Positions 14,871 through 25,073 of a stretch of 64,000 bases of DNA are shown piece after piece. Each line of letters begins with the position of its first letter. The first letter of the stretch is position 1. The stretch comes from Amblyornis subalaris (lineage: Eukaryota > Chordata > Aves > Passeriformes > Ptilonorhynchidae): NCBI GenBank assembly GCA_018881555.1, contig JACAXG010000080.1:3095377-3159376 (forward strand), written 5' to 3'. Below the pieces are notes generated by a model. That model worked only from the letters and a program-made list of their open reading frames with translations, searched no databases and was not told the origin of the DNA. The position numbers and the translations under genes were made by a program.

Positions 14871-15479
14871 AATTTGCGGGGGGGCTTTACAGGAAAGAAA
14901 GCCAGTGGCATCCCTGGGGTTAGGCTGTCTCCCAAAATAGTTAGAGCCTCTTTCATCACCGCAACCAGACTGTCTGGGCAGCCAGGGACTTCCCTTCCCC
15001 AGAGGGCTGAGGTTCCTCTCTGAATTGCAGAGTGCCAACAACTTCTTTTAGGGGAACTCTGGTGACTCTTTCTGTCCCCTAAAGGAGTGGCGAGGTCCCT
15101 CCAGGTGGGAGCAACTTCACTGAGGAACATCACACCCGGGCNGGGTGAGGAGCTCGTCCAGCTCCATCACCCCCAGGCACAGACAGAGGCCCTGCACCTG
15201 CGTGGTCCTGCCTTGAGGGATGCCTCCATCTATCCCATTTTTCCTGAGGATATCAGAGAGGGGAAACACGGGAGGCACAGGCAACACCTGCCCAGAGGTG
15301 GTCCTACAGTGGTGCCCACCATGCAGTAAGGGAGGTGAGTGCCTGCCAGCCAGGGCCACCTCCACTAAAGGTGTCACCTCCGTGTTCCAGCACATCCATC
15401 TGGGTTCCCAGGAACCCAGGAGACCTGCTCCAAGCCGGAGCCGCATCCCCCAGCCTGGAGAAGGGGCTCCCTGAGGACC

Positions 15480-15760
15480 GTGGGAGAAAGCGTGTGGGAC
15501 CCAGCGCCCGCTCCGCTGGCAAACAGCCCCGTGGGCTCCGGAAAAGCCGAGTTTGCGGGAGCAGCTGCAGGCTNGTGCAGCCGCCTCGCACCGGTTACCC
15601 ACTTCCCGCTGCCTTCGCTTCCGAGAAAACACTCGGGGGCCGCCGGGGACCGCAACGGGGAGCAGCGACAGCCTCGCTGCCGGCCCCGTGCGGCACCACG
15701 GCCCCGCTCCAGNCTGGTCAGGGCTGGGCTGCTTCTCCACGTGTGAATGGGAGGCTGCCT
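15480..15760. promoter_or_regulatory. Small CpG-rich island
   Basis: A CpG-rich patch in otherwise plain DNA, with no exon recognised beside it. It could be a minor promoter or an enhancer. Confidence 0.3.
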
Positions 15761-16409
15761 GCACCCCGAGAGCCTGGCCGGGCAGCTCCCAGCTGATGGG
15801 GGGCGTCCAGCATCCCCCGAGCAGCTCCAGTATCTCCCGGTGCCTCCAGAGGGTGCGTTCCCGCCGGGCAGGTCCGTGCCCACACCGCGGTCAGCCCATC
15901 CCAGCTGCTCCCGGCGCTCCTTGGCCCTGCTCCAGCCTCCCCCGAGCTGCTGCGGGGAGCAGGGCCCCGGGGAGGAACCGCCTGCAGCGCAGGACGTGCG
16001 TGTTCGTGCTGATGGTTTTTGCAGCACCTCCACGGCACGTGCAGGGCCACGGACCCTGCGACCCAGGGACCCTCCAACCCACGGACAATCTGACCCACAG
16101 ACCCTCCAGCCCCTGGGTCCTCCGACCCACGGACTCTGTGACCCACAGGCTCCCCAACCCCGCTCGGCCTCAGCCCCACTGTGAGGATGGGAGGGGGGTC
16201 AGGGGTCCTACCTGGTGGCACAACAGCCCTTGGACAACTGCCCCTCCCCGGGACAGTGGATGTCATAACCCCCATCTCGGTGCCACACCACCATCCTGGT
16301 GTGTCCCTAAGCCCTTCCTGGGGGCCCCAGCAAAAAAAATCCACCCCCTGTTCCCTGCAGAAGGGCCCCTGTGCCCAAAGGGAGCTGTTTCAGCCATGTG
16401 CACAAGCCA

Positions 16410-16580
16410 CAGGATCATGGGATCATTTAGGTGGGAAAAATCCTCCAAGATCATTGAGTCCAAACATTCCCCCAGCACTGTCAAAGCCACCANTAATCCA
16501 TGTCCCCAGGTGCCACATTCACATGTTTTTTTGAACATTTCCAGCAATGGGGATTCCACCACTGCCCTGNGAAGTCCAGT
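16410..16580 (-). mobile_element. CR1 LINE 3' fragment, second subfamily
   Basis: ggatcatgggatcatttagg, then aatcctccaagatcattgag and ccatgtccccaggtgccaca. Confidence 0.88.
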
Positions 16581-18299
16581 GTGGAGGTTTAGGTTGATCT
16601 TCTGTCAGCACAGGTTGGGCAGGACAGGGCTGGCATTAGGTCCCCTGTCACCCCACACACAGATCTGGGGGGGTGCCCAGTGCCATCTCCTTGTCCCCCC
16701 CAGCCCCAATCCAAGCAGATGCTGAGAGCTGTGTCATTGCGGGCAGGAGTTGCCACGAGCCCTGGAGAGGCTCCTGCATAGATGGATCAGCTCAGNCATG
16801 GGACACAGGCAGCTCCCACCCACCCATCCCGATCCCGAGGGGCTGGAGGAGCCCGGGGTGACAGCCCAACCCGCTCCTGGCAACCCCCACAACAAACAAC
16901 CCCCGGAGCGTCAGCAGGGCTGTGCTGTGGCTGCAGGGGTGCATCAGCCTCAGTAGATTTGGGGGCTGAAAATATTTATTTCCGTAGCTTGGCAACATTT
17001 GCCACTGCCGTGGGGGTGGGAGNGGGTGAGTGGGAGCTGGGGACAATGACAGCCTGAGCATCACTGTGACCCATCGGGACTGTGCTGGGGGTGATTGGTT
17101 TAAAACCCCCTTCCCACACAGGCTGAGGAGGGGCTGGGGATGCCCAGGGGCAGGACGGGACCGTGGGTGGAACAAACACCGGAGTCAGAGCAAGAGAGAG
17201 AGGGCAAAACGCCGAGTGCGGTGACTCAGAGGGGAAAAACGNCCTCAGTGACACGGGGGCTGCTGCCATCAGCACGGCGGGGACAGTCCCCACAGCTCCT
17301 GTCACCCCGGCCTCGGTGATGGGGGCTGTGTGTCCCCACAGGGCGTCACGGGCAGACCTCCACGGGGCAGGGGCAGATCCCCGAGTGTCACAGGCAGATC
17401 CCCGACCTTCACCACCCCGGCACACACCCTCACCCCCAGCCCCTGGCTGCCCCCCGGGGTCCATTTGGGACAAACATCAATGNTCACATCACACAGCGTG
17501 GGGACAGCCACTCTAGGGCTGCCGCTCTCCTGCTTGGATCAGCATTCCCAGGCTTGGGTGTGCTCAGAGACTCCTGTGGCAGCACTACACCCTGGGGCTG
17601 GCAGAGGCGGTGTCCAACACCCTCCAGCTCAGCACTCACGGAGCAGGGATGAGGGAAGAAACTGAAACTGCCCATTTCCTGCTCAGACAAGCTCCAGTAG
17701 AGCCACACGTGACCCCACTCCACGCGGAGATCACAGGGAGGGAAGGGGACGAGCAGAGCCACACGTTCCTCTTCTGTCATCCCAGTGCTCACGGTGGCAG
17801 CTCCTGGGGAGGCGAAACTCCAGGGGGGAAACACAGGAGGGGAATCCCGGGGGCACCCATCATCCTACTCCGCGGCCAAAGCTCACTCCAAGCCCAGCTT
17901 GGCAGAGGGCTGCAAACCCACATCCCGGGAGACTTGATCCTGGGGCTGCTGCTGGGGGCAATATCCAAGGAAGTGGCACCAGGGCACATCCCTTTGGAAG
18001 CAGAAACCCCGGAGCAGTGTCATCCATCCCACAGGATGGTCAGGCAGTCCCGACCAGTCATCCCTGAGCAGATGGAGGGAGAAAGGGATGGACCCTGCCT
18101 CCTCTCCCACCCCACTCTGTCCAAGAGCCAAGGGGAAGGGAGGACCAGGAATTCCCAGTCTGATATTCCTCTTCAGACAGGCACATGCTGCTGAATTTGC
18201 TTCCCTGAGGTCTCCCCCTTTTTCAGTGCCAGTCCCAGCAGCTGGCAGCTCCAGACAGCCCTGCTCCCACCCCTGACAATGGGAAAGAGACGGACACAG

Positions 18300-18821
18300 A
18301 CAAGCAGAGGCTTAAAATCCTGTTCATAGAAACAATGTCCCCTCTGTACAGCATGAAACATCCTTTTTACAGTATTTACAGCAGCAGTGGGGGCAGAGGC
18401 ACTTGGGGGGCAGGGAGCGCCCGATTTGGGGCAAAGCAAAGGGCCAGCAGTGGCAGATGCCACCAGGGTACAGGGCTCCCCGATCTGGAGGGGACACCAA
18501 GGTCTCGCTGGTGTCCTGCGAGCTGATTTCCCCCCAAATCACTCCGGGGGCTTCCATAGCGGCACAGACCCCTCCAAACCCCTCGGTCCCAGGAGCTGCC
18601 AGACCCCGNGCAGGGCAGGGCACGGTGCCCGCTCAGGGCTGTCCTCTCTCAGCGCTGGCAGGGCCCTGCCACCCTCNTCCCATGGCCGGATCCGTCCCCA
18701 CTGCCCAACCCCATCCCCACTGGCCGGAGCCATCCCCATCCCGGCTGGCGGTGCAGAAGCAGAGGCAGCAGCAGGGAGGCTCAGGGCTGGGGCTGCTCCT
18801 CTCCAGGCTGCAAACCACAGC
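18300..18821 (-). other. Presumed 3' UTR of the RGCC-like gene
   Basis: Follows the stop codon. An AT-richer block at about 18320-18390 (minus strand gtaaatactgtaaaaagg) looks like a 3' UTR element. No AATAAA was found here; the nearest on this strand is far left, near 16975. Confidence 0.4.
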
Positions 18822-18829
18822 TCACATCT
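18822..18829 (-). CDS. RGCC-like last coding exon (2 residues and stop)
   Basis: Acceptor catcctgcag|AG ATG TGA gives Glu-Met-stop, so the protein ends LDKALEEM, parallel to RGCC LDKTLASM. The rest of the exon is 3' UTR running left. Confidence 0.75.
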
Positions 18830-21084
18830 CTGCAGGATGATAGAGAAGAGGGTGAGAGACTGCTGGGGGGGCACTGGAGCCCCTGGCATCCCCAGCAGCA
18901 GGGTTAGAGCAGAAATCTGGGGCAGGGGGTCAGCTCCGGTCCCCTGCCCACCTCCTTTCCTCCCTTCCTCCCTTCCAGCACAGCTGGGGACCACAGAGTA
19001 ACACTTCCCAGCAGCCACCTCATTTTGGACACCCAAGGAAGGGAACACACACTAGAACTGTGCCTTACACAGTCTGCNTGGGGGAAATATCTTATTTTTT
19101 AAATCAAGCTCTCTCTGCCTCCAGGCTGTCACGCAGGGCCCCTGTGAGAGGAAGTGTGGCCTCAGTTTCCCCAGCCAAGCAGCCATCAGGGAGCAGCCAA
19201 ACTCTCCAGAGCTGCTGGCTACAGATGCCAGAGAATTCCCAGCACAGCACCACCTCCTTCTCCAGGGGCATCCCCAGGCTCTTGCCAGGAGGGAAACATC
19301 TGGAGAGGAGGGCACGACCCACAGGCTGGGATTCCCCTCTCTGCCCCCACACAGACCCACTCTCCTCCCTCCAGACGGGGTATTTCCACAAGGCTGGGAT
19401 ACACCACAAGGAAAAATCCTCTTTTCCTCCTGTTCACCCTCCCCCACAAGCCAACAGCAGCCTCCGAGCAGCAGCTGGAGGGAGGCTGCAGGCAGAGAGC
19501 CACAGGTCCCTGTGCATCTTCCCTAAAACATGAACAGCTCTGCAGGTCGTGCTGTTGGGCTTCACTGCAAGGACCTGCCTAGCCTTCTTGTCCCCAGTCC
19601 CCTCCCCCAGGCACCAGCACTCCACCTCATCTGGGGGAAACTGAGGCAGCAGAGAGGGAAAACACTAAAGCCATGGAATTTCTGCCCGAGCTGACAGAGC
19701 TGGAAGAGGGAGGTGACATCCACAAGCCCCTCACCAACAGAAGATGGAAGGGTTCCACCACTGCGGCCAAAACCAGGGTCCAAGCCCCCTGCAGAGGCAC
19801 CCCCAGGCAGCAGAGGTGCTGGCCAGGCTGTGCCGAGCCAGGGGCAGCGGAGGAGCCCTGGCCCGGGTTCCCATCCCGTGGGAAGTGCAGGGATCAGAGC
19901 TGGGCACGTACCCTCCAAGGCTTTGTCCAGGTCTGCGATGAACTCCTCCAGCTCCTGCGTGTCGCCAAGCTTTGCTGGTGGGGAAAAGCACAGTCAGGTC
20001 TTCCCATTCCCGCTCTCACTTGGGAGAGGAGAGACCCCAACCCCTTGTTCCTAACACAGCTGCTCCAGCTGTTTCCATCCCAGCCAGGCCAGCCTTGACT
20101 GGGAACATGCCAACCCAGCTTCTGCTTCTTCCAGGACCCTGCCAGGACACCAGGCTCATTCCCACCCTGGAGATCCCCACTGGCACGCCCCTATGCAAGG
20201 CTGCCTGACATTCCCAAGCCAAGCTGAGCACGGAGAAGGAAGCCCTGCAAACCCGTCTGGATGGGGCCNGGCTCACCTTTGGTGGGATAAGCGTCAGCCG
20301 GAGTGTTGAGATGCTCCTCACTGGAGTTGAGGCTGCTTCCCGGGGATGTGCTGGCACCTGCAGACACAGAGCATCAGTCCCTGGCCCTGGGCACGGGCTC
20401 CTGGTGAACACATTGCAGGAGCAGGGCCCAATCACGCGTGTGGCACAGGGTGGCACACTCTCGGGGAGCCCATCTGCTCCTCTCCTGCTGCCAGGAATGC
20501 TTGGAAAAAGGGAACTGAGCTTCTTTCTCAGGTCAGAGCACCAGGGGTTGTCTGGGCACAGTTACAAGGGCAGGGTTATTACAGGGAAGTGGGTCCCTCT
20601 GAGCTCCCAGTTATCCCAAAGCCTCCCATGGTCCCGCAGCAGCCAGCCCACCATAAGGAGCCCTGGCAGATGTTGGCAGGTCCTGGGCCAGTATCCAGTG
20701 GTCATCCCCCCGTGTTGCTCATCCAGCCCACCAGGGATGAGTCAGGCTGCATCAGCAGGAAGCTGTTTCCCATGGATGAACCACAGAGCTCCCACCCTGA
20801 CAGACACCATCCTACCTTTGGGCTCCTCATTCCCCAGCCCCAGACTCCCTCTCCGGCTCATGGATGCCATTCCCCAGCCCCGGACTCCCTCTCCGGCTCA
20901 TGGATGCCATTCCCCCAGCCCCGGACTCACTCTCCAGCTCATCGATGCCACTGTCATACACGCTGTGTCCCGCTTTCCTCTTCAGCTCTTCCAGGTGCTG
21001 CTGGTACTGGCACGCAGGGCCCCGTTCAAAGTCCTCCATGACGTCGTCGAACTCCTTCAGCAGCTCACTGAGCTCCTCAGCCAT
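18822..21084 (-). CDS. RGCC-like protein (regulator of cell cycle / RGC-32 family), 101 aa
   Basis: Coding exons 20931-21084, 20277-20357, 19912-19974 and 18822-18829 join in phase to 101 codons and TGA. The N-terminal block MAEELSELLKEFDDVMEDFE and HLEELKRKAGHSVYDSG match the RGCC pattern (acidic helix, HLE-KR-S-DSG). The C-terminal block AKLGDTQELEEFIADLDKAL matches RGCC KLGDTKELEAFIADLDK almost exactly. Human RGCC is 137 aa with an Ala-rich start missing here. RGCC is a small, mostly disordered protein reported to bind CDK1, PLK1 and AKT; a TP site (LNTPAD) lies near the place of the CDK1 site in RGCC. The ATG at 21084 follows an acceptor by 2 nt, so the first exon (21690 rightwards) is non-coding. 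The divergence and the neighbourhood suggest a paralogue rather than RGCC itself, whose human locus is on chromosome 13. Confidence 0.88.
19912..19974 (-). CDS. RGCC-like coding exon 3
   Basis: 21 codons, AKLGDTQELEEFIADLDK, the most conserved part of the family. Acceptor caccag|CA, donor GAGG|gtacgt. Confidence 0.93.
20277..20357 (-). CDS. RGCC-like coding exon 2
   Basis: 27 codons, Ser/Thr-rich, SSLNSSEEHLNTPADAYPTK, between tctgcag|GTG and AAAG|gtgagc. It corresponds to the serine-rich middle of RGCC. Confidence 0.88.
20832..20950 (-). repeat. 40-bp tandem repeat spanning the exon-intron border of RGCC-like exon 1
   Basis: Three copies of a roughly 40-bp unit. The copy at about 20911-20950 contains the real exon end and its donor gtgagt; the two intronic copies carry gggagt instead, so they are not usable donors. 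Confidence 0.85.
20931..21084 (-). CDS. RGCC-like coding exon 1
   Basis: 51 codons plus 1 nt from the ATG, between acceptor gcccgcag|CG and donor GAGA|gtgagt. It holds the N-terminal acidic helix and the DSGIDELE segment. The exon end and donor are duplicated downstream (20832-20910). Confidence 0.92.
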
Positions 21085-21334
21085 CGCTGCGGGCAACACG
21101 GCGGGGTCGGGGCACCCACCCGGCAGGCAGGGCCAGCAAAAGCCTCTCGGGAGCAGCCCAGGCTGGGGATGGGACAGAGCCAGGCTCCAGGTCCCGTCTC
21201 CGCCGGCAGCAGCCAGCGCCGGTCCGAGCACATCCAGCTCCTCAGACAGCTCAGCCTTCCCTCCAGCTCAGCCCACAGCACAGCTGGGGCACAACCCAGG
21301 GAGAGCTGNTCCTACGCAGGCAAAGGGCCTGACA

Positions 21335-21510
21335 GAATCCCNGAATGGTTTGGGTGGGAAGGGACCTTAAAGCCCGTCCAGTTCCATCCCCCTTTCCACG
21401 GGCAGGGACGTCCCTTCCACCACCCCAGGTTGCTCCAAGCCGCTGGAGCTTGGACACTCGCAGGGATGGGGCAGCCACAGCCTCTCTGGGCAGCCTGGCG
21501 GCACATGGAG
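21335..21510 (-). mobile_element. CR1 LINE 3' fragment in RGCC-like intron 1
   Basis: ngaatggtttgggtgggaag through cttggacactcgcagggatg. It sits between the CpG-island exon and the first coding exon. Confidence 0.9.
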
Positions 21511-21519
21511 GGGGTGGAG

Positions 21520-22090
21520 GGGGGGACAACCCTCGGCCGGGACAGCCCGGGAGCCCCGGCTCCATCCCGCTCCCGGGGATCGCGGCGGGATGCGCAGCGA
21601 GGCGGGGGCGGGAGGGATGCGGGAGGGATACAGGATACCCCCCTGCGGGCGGGGGGTTCNGAGGGGCGGCGGCTCGGCTCGGCACTCACCGGCTGCTTGG
21701 CTCCCCGCGCTCCGGTCCCGGCGGCAGCGGCGGCTCCCGGTCCCGGTCCCGGCGGTTTTGGCCCCGCATCGGGGATGGGGGCGGGGCTGGGCGGGGCCCA
21801 GCAGGCTCCTCCCTCGCGGGGCCGCGGCGCTCCCTGGGGGTCCCGGAGGGTCCCGGGGTCACCCCCCAACCGCCGCCGTCCGGTCCTCGGGGTCACCCCC
21901 CCAACCACCCCCAACCACCGCCGTCCGGTCCCCGGGTCATCCCCCCAACCACCCCTGTCCGGTCCCCGAGGTCACCCCCCAACCACCCCCAGCCACCGCC
22001 GTCCGGTCCCCGGGGTCACCCCCCGACCACCCCCAACCACCTCCCGTCCGGTCCCGGGCCCAGCGGGGACTCGCCCGCTCCCCACAACCC
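21520..22090 (-). promoter_or_regulatory. CpG island, promoter of the RGCC-like gene
   Basis: Dense CpG, with GGGGCGGGG-type GC boxes around 21780, directly upstream of the non-coding exon. From about 21850 the island becomes a degenerate minisatellite (roughly 33-bp units with gtccggtccc and accccccaacc). Confidence 0.6.
21690..21780 (-). other. Non-coding first exon of the RGCC-like gene
   Basis: A donor (CAGCCG|gtgagt) at 21690 lies in a CpG-rich stretch with no ATG needed. The right boundary is approximate. The intron to the first coding exon carries a minus-strand CR1 piece. Confidence 0.55.
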
Positions 22091-22136
22091 CCGGACAGGA
22101 GGGAGAGCAGGGAGGGTCGAGCTCTGCTCCCACGGA

Positions 22137-22396
22137 ACAAGGGAAAAACAGCCTCAAGATGTGCCAGGGGAGGTTTCGGTTGGATAACGGGAAAAATTCC
22201 TTCCTGGAAATGGCTGTCCAGCCCTGGCACAGCTGCCCAGGGCAGGGGTGGAGTCCCTAGCCCTGGAGGGATTTAACAGCCGTGTGGATGTGGCACTTGG
22301 GGACATGGGTTAGAGCGGCCTTGGCAGTGCTGAGGGAGTGGTTGGGCTGGATGGTCTCGGAGGGCTTTTCCAACCTGAACAATTCCATTATTCTCT
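22137..22396 (+). mobile_element. CR1 LINE 3' fragment, second subfamily
   Basis: cagcctcaagatgtgccagg, gatgtggcacttggggacat and the 3' end aacaattccattattct. Confidence 0.88.
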
Positions 22397-23003
22397 GCCC
22401 TGGTTTCCCAGTGAGCTGTCAAGCCCAGAGCTCTGTGCCTGGGCACCACCCTGGGTCCTGGTCAGCAGCGTGAGGGAAACACAGGGGTTTAAAAAAAGAA
22501 GAGAAAGGACCCTGCTTTCTTTGCTGTTGACTCTAAAATCACTCATGAATCCAAGCAGCTGGTCCCACTCCTGCAGAGGGAGTATTTTTCTACCCTTCCT
22601 ATGAGCCCTGAGCTTGGCTCTGCCTGTGAAACCCCACCAGTGCTGGGGGGCTCAAGGTGGTTTTGGGTTGGAATAAGAACCACCCAGAACCACCCCAACA
22701 GCAGCAACGGCCCCTGACGACACCAACTGACCCCCCAATCAGCGACCACCCCCCCAACAGCAGCAGACACCCCTAAACATTTTAACCACCACCCGAAAAC
22801 ACCCCTCCTCAACAGCAATGACCCCTCCTGTGCCAGCCCTTGTGGTCAGAAAACATCAAGACAGAAATTTCCCGATTATTTCTAAGGTGACCCCCAAGAC
22901 CTCACAAGAACAGAACCCAGAGCGTGACAAAAAAAGCCAAGCAGCCCCTCCAGAGCGACGCCAAGGCTCCGTGAATGAGCTCTGCAGCTGCCTGGGGAAG
23001 GGG

Positions 23004-23009
23004 TTTATT
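23004..23009 (-). terminator. Candidate poly(A) signal of the RhoGAP gene
   Basis: AATAAA on the minus strand about 1.9 kb after the stop codon. The implied 3' UTR would include CR1 pieces and the GGGATAT repeat. Confidence 0.4.
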
Positions 23010-23342
23010 TCGTGGGGCTGGACTAGAACAGCTCCAAGCCAGCCCTGTGTGTTCCAGGGGCTGCTCCCGTGGGAGGAAGAGTCTCTGTGAGGCAGGAGGC
23101 GGCCGTGGCCAGGCCGGTGCCGGGCTGCCCTCAAGCGGAGTTTCCAGCAATATCCCATCGGCACTGCCAGGGAGAGACACCTCACAGCGGCTTTTACAGT
23201 TCTGTAGTAAACAGAGAGAGACGGCGCTTCCCGGTGAGCTCCTCCTGCCCCTCCTGCCCCCGTTACGGCGCTGGGAAAGGGAACTTCAACGGGACTTTTC
23301 CTGCAAAGAGCTGCGTCGAGTGTCAGCATCCCTGTCCCATCC

Positions 23343-23535
23343 TAGAATCGTGGAATCACGGAATGGTTTGGGTGGGAAGGGACCTTAAAGCCCGTCTTGT
23401 TTCACCCCCTGCCATGGGCAGGGACACCTTCCACTATCCCAGGTTACTCCAAGGCCTATCCTACCTGGCCTTGGACACTTCCAGGGATGGGGCAGCCACA
23501 GCTTCTCTGGGCAACCTGTGCCAGCGTTTTACCCC
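23343..23535 (-). mobile_element. CR1 LINE 3' fragment
   Basis: Starts with the duplicated 3' terminus (gaatcgtggaatcacggaat) and runs to ggcaacctgtgccag. Lies in the presumed RhoGAP 3' UTR. Confidence 0.9.
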
Positions 23536-23921
23536 CCTAGGAAGGAATCTGGCAGGTCCTCAGAGGGGCTGCTCTTGCAGCAGGCACAATCCCGCCCAGA
23601 GCAGCCGCTGGACACGGTGTTGGTTTCACAGCTGACACTCGAGTGTGCTGGTGGCTTCTGGAACCTTCTGCGGCCTCATGGTGTCCCGAACTTATCTGCT
23701 CCTCCAGACTCAACAGCACTGCTGCTCTCTGGGGGTTATCAGCTCCTAGAAGGTCTCCCCAGCTATCTCGCAGCACAAGCTCCTCTGGGAAATGCTTCCC
23801 CACCCATCCCGACTGTAGCCATCCACAGGGAAGGGACCTTTGCAAAATAAGAGCCCAGCCCTGAGCAGGGCACCTGAGAAGGGCCAGGTGCCTTCAGACC
23901 AGGACTGGGCACGGGCTGTGG

Positions 23922-23976
23922 TGGGATATGGGATATGGGATATGGGATATGGGATATGGGATATGGGATATGGGAT
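23922..23976. repeat. Heptanucleotide repeat (GGGATAT)n
   Basis: About eight tandem copies of GGGATAT on the plus strand. Lies in the presumed 3' UTR of the RhoGAP gene, where the transcript would carry the C-rich complement. Confidence 0.95.
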
Positions 23977-24142
23977 CCCTCCTCCCTCTCAGGCCAGCAG
24001 CACGGAAAGGCTCATCCAGTCCTTCACACTCCTCTCAGAGCTACAAGATGTGCCCAAAGCCATGACACTGATGGGATCATCCCACCAGCCCAAAGCTTCC
24101 TGAGGCACTGGCCCCCGCTGCAATTCCCTGTTCCATCTCTCA

Positions 24143-24195
24143 CAGAATGATTTGGGTTGGAAGAGACCTTAGAGATCAGCTACAACCATGGAATA
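24143..24195 (-). mobile_element. CR1 3' tip
   Basis: Only the last ~50 bp: cagaatgatttgggttggaa, then agagaccttagagatcagc. Confidence 0.75.
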
Positions 24196-24360
24196 TCATC
24201 CATGCACCAACTCTGGATGAGAATGTAGGAAAACCTGCATGAAGTGAACAAAGGAAGAAGATTCAGCCCTTTGAACATCCCCATCCGTCCCTGTGCTGTG
24301 GTTCTGCCAAACACTCCAGCCTGGTTTTGTTTGCAAAAGTACTGTTTTATCCCCAAAAGT

Positions 24361-24458
24361 GCCCTGCTGTGGCTGCCCTGTCCCTGGAAGTGCTCAAGGC
24401 CAGGCTGGATGGGGCTTGGAGCAACCTGGTCTAACGGAAGGTGTCCCTGCCCACGGGA
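24361..24458 (+). mobile_element. CR1 fragment, plus arm of a tail-to-tail pair
   Basis: Sense CR1 from gctgtggctgccctgtccct to ggtgtccctgcccacggg, cut off there by the opposite-strand arm. Confidence 0.88.
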
Positions 24459-24695
24459 ATTCTCTGGGCAACCTGTGCCAGGGCCTCACCCCCCTCACAG
24501 GGAAGAATTTCTCTCTATATCCCATCTATCCCTGCCCTCTGGCAGTGGGAAGCCATTCCCCCTTGTCCTGGCACTCCAGGCCCTTCCAAAAGCATTTCGA
24601 TACACGGATAAGGTCCCTCTCAGCAGCCTCTTCTCTTCTGAACAGTCCCAGCTCCTTCAGCCTTCCCTCCTAAGCAGGATGCTCCAGTCCCCTCA
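24459..24695 (-). mobile_element. CR1 fragment, minus arm of a tail-to-tail pair
   Basis: Starts abruptly at attctctgggcaacctgtgc, lacks the 3' terminal ~150 bp, and extends to the further-upstream CR1 block ttctcttctgaacagtccca. Confidence 0.88.
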
Positions 24696-24934
24696 GCTCT
24701 AGGGACGGCCATTCCTTCCCCGAGGCGCCGTGAGGAAGGAGGTGGCAGGGGAGGGCTGTGCCGAGGCCGCGGCGGCGCTTGGAGGGGCACGGAGGGGCCA
24801 GCCCGTGCTGGTGACCCCTGAGCACAGCTCTGCCCCGCAGCACCGGCACGGGGGCTGGCCCAGAGCGGGGCAGGGCACTGGGTTCTGCTGGGAAAGGCTG
24901 CCCGCTCTTGTCCGGAGGGGCTGGCCGGGGCTGG

Positions 24935-25073
24935 CTAGATGCCAACATCCAGGTTCAGGAAGGAGACGTTGCTGTACAGCTCCGAGGAGACNGAGCCTCG
25001 CTCCAGGCTCTGTGTCCAGCCAGGCAGAGCGGATGGAGAGTGGTCCTCTGCGGGATTCTCACGCTCTGGGTTC
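24935..25073 (-). CDS. ARHGAP36: RhoGAP last coding exon
   Basis: Acceptor cttccttag|G, then 45 codons ending [12 protein letters not shown] and TAG. The tail is short and not clearly alignable with either paralogue. The long C-terminal region of ARHGAP6 is absent. Confidence 0.85.

Larger units (their letters stand above)
12570..18300. other. Stretch without a recognisable gene
   Basis: Holds CR1 pieces, a small CpG patch at 15.5 kb and a short degenerate repeat of gacccacgg units around 16060-16160. An AT-rich island (gattaattagtttaattcgg) stands out at about 13670-13695. Long frames on both strands lack recognisable protein sequence. Confidence 0.5.

Noticed and set aside
15117..16725. 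Long overlapping open frames on both strands (215 and 390 codons)
   Set aside because: No domain, no splice structure, contain N bases and cross a CR1 piece and a degenerate repeat.
20311..22260. 649-codon open frame on the plus strand
   Set aside because: It runs antisense through the RGCC-like exons, a CR1 piece and the CpG island; lack of stops is due to GC richness, and the product has no recognisable protein sequence.
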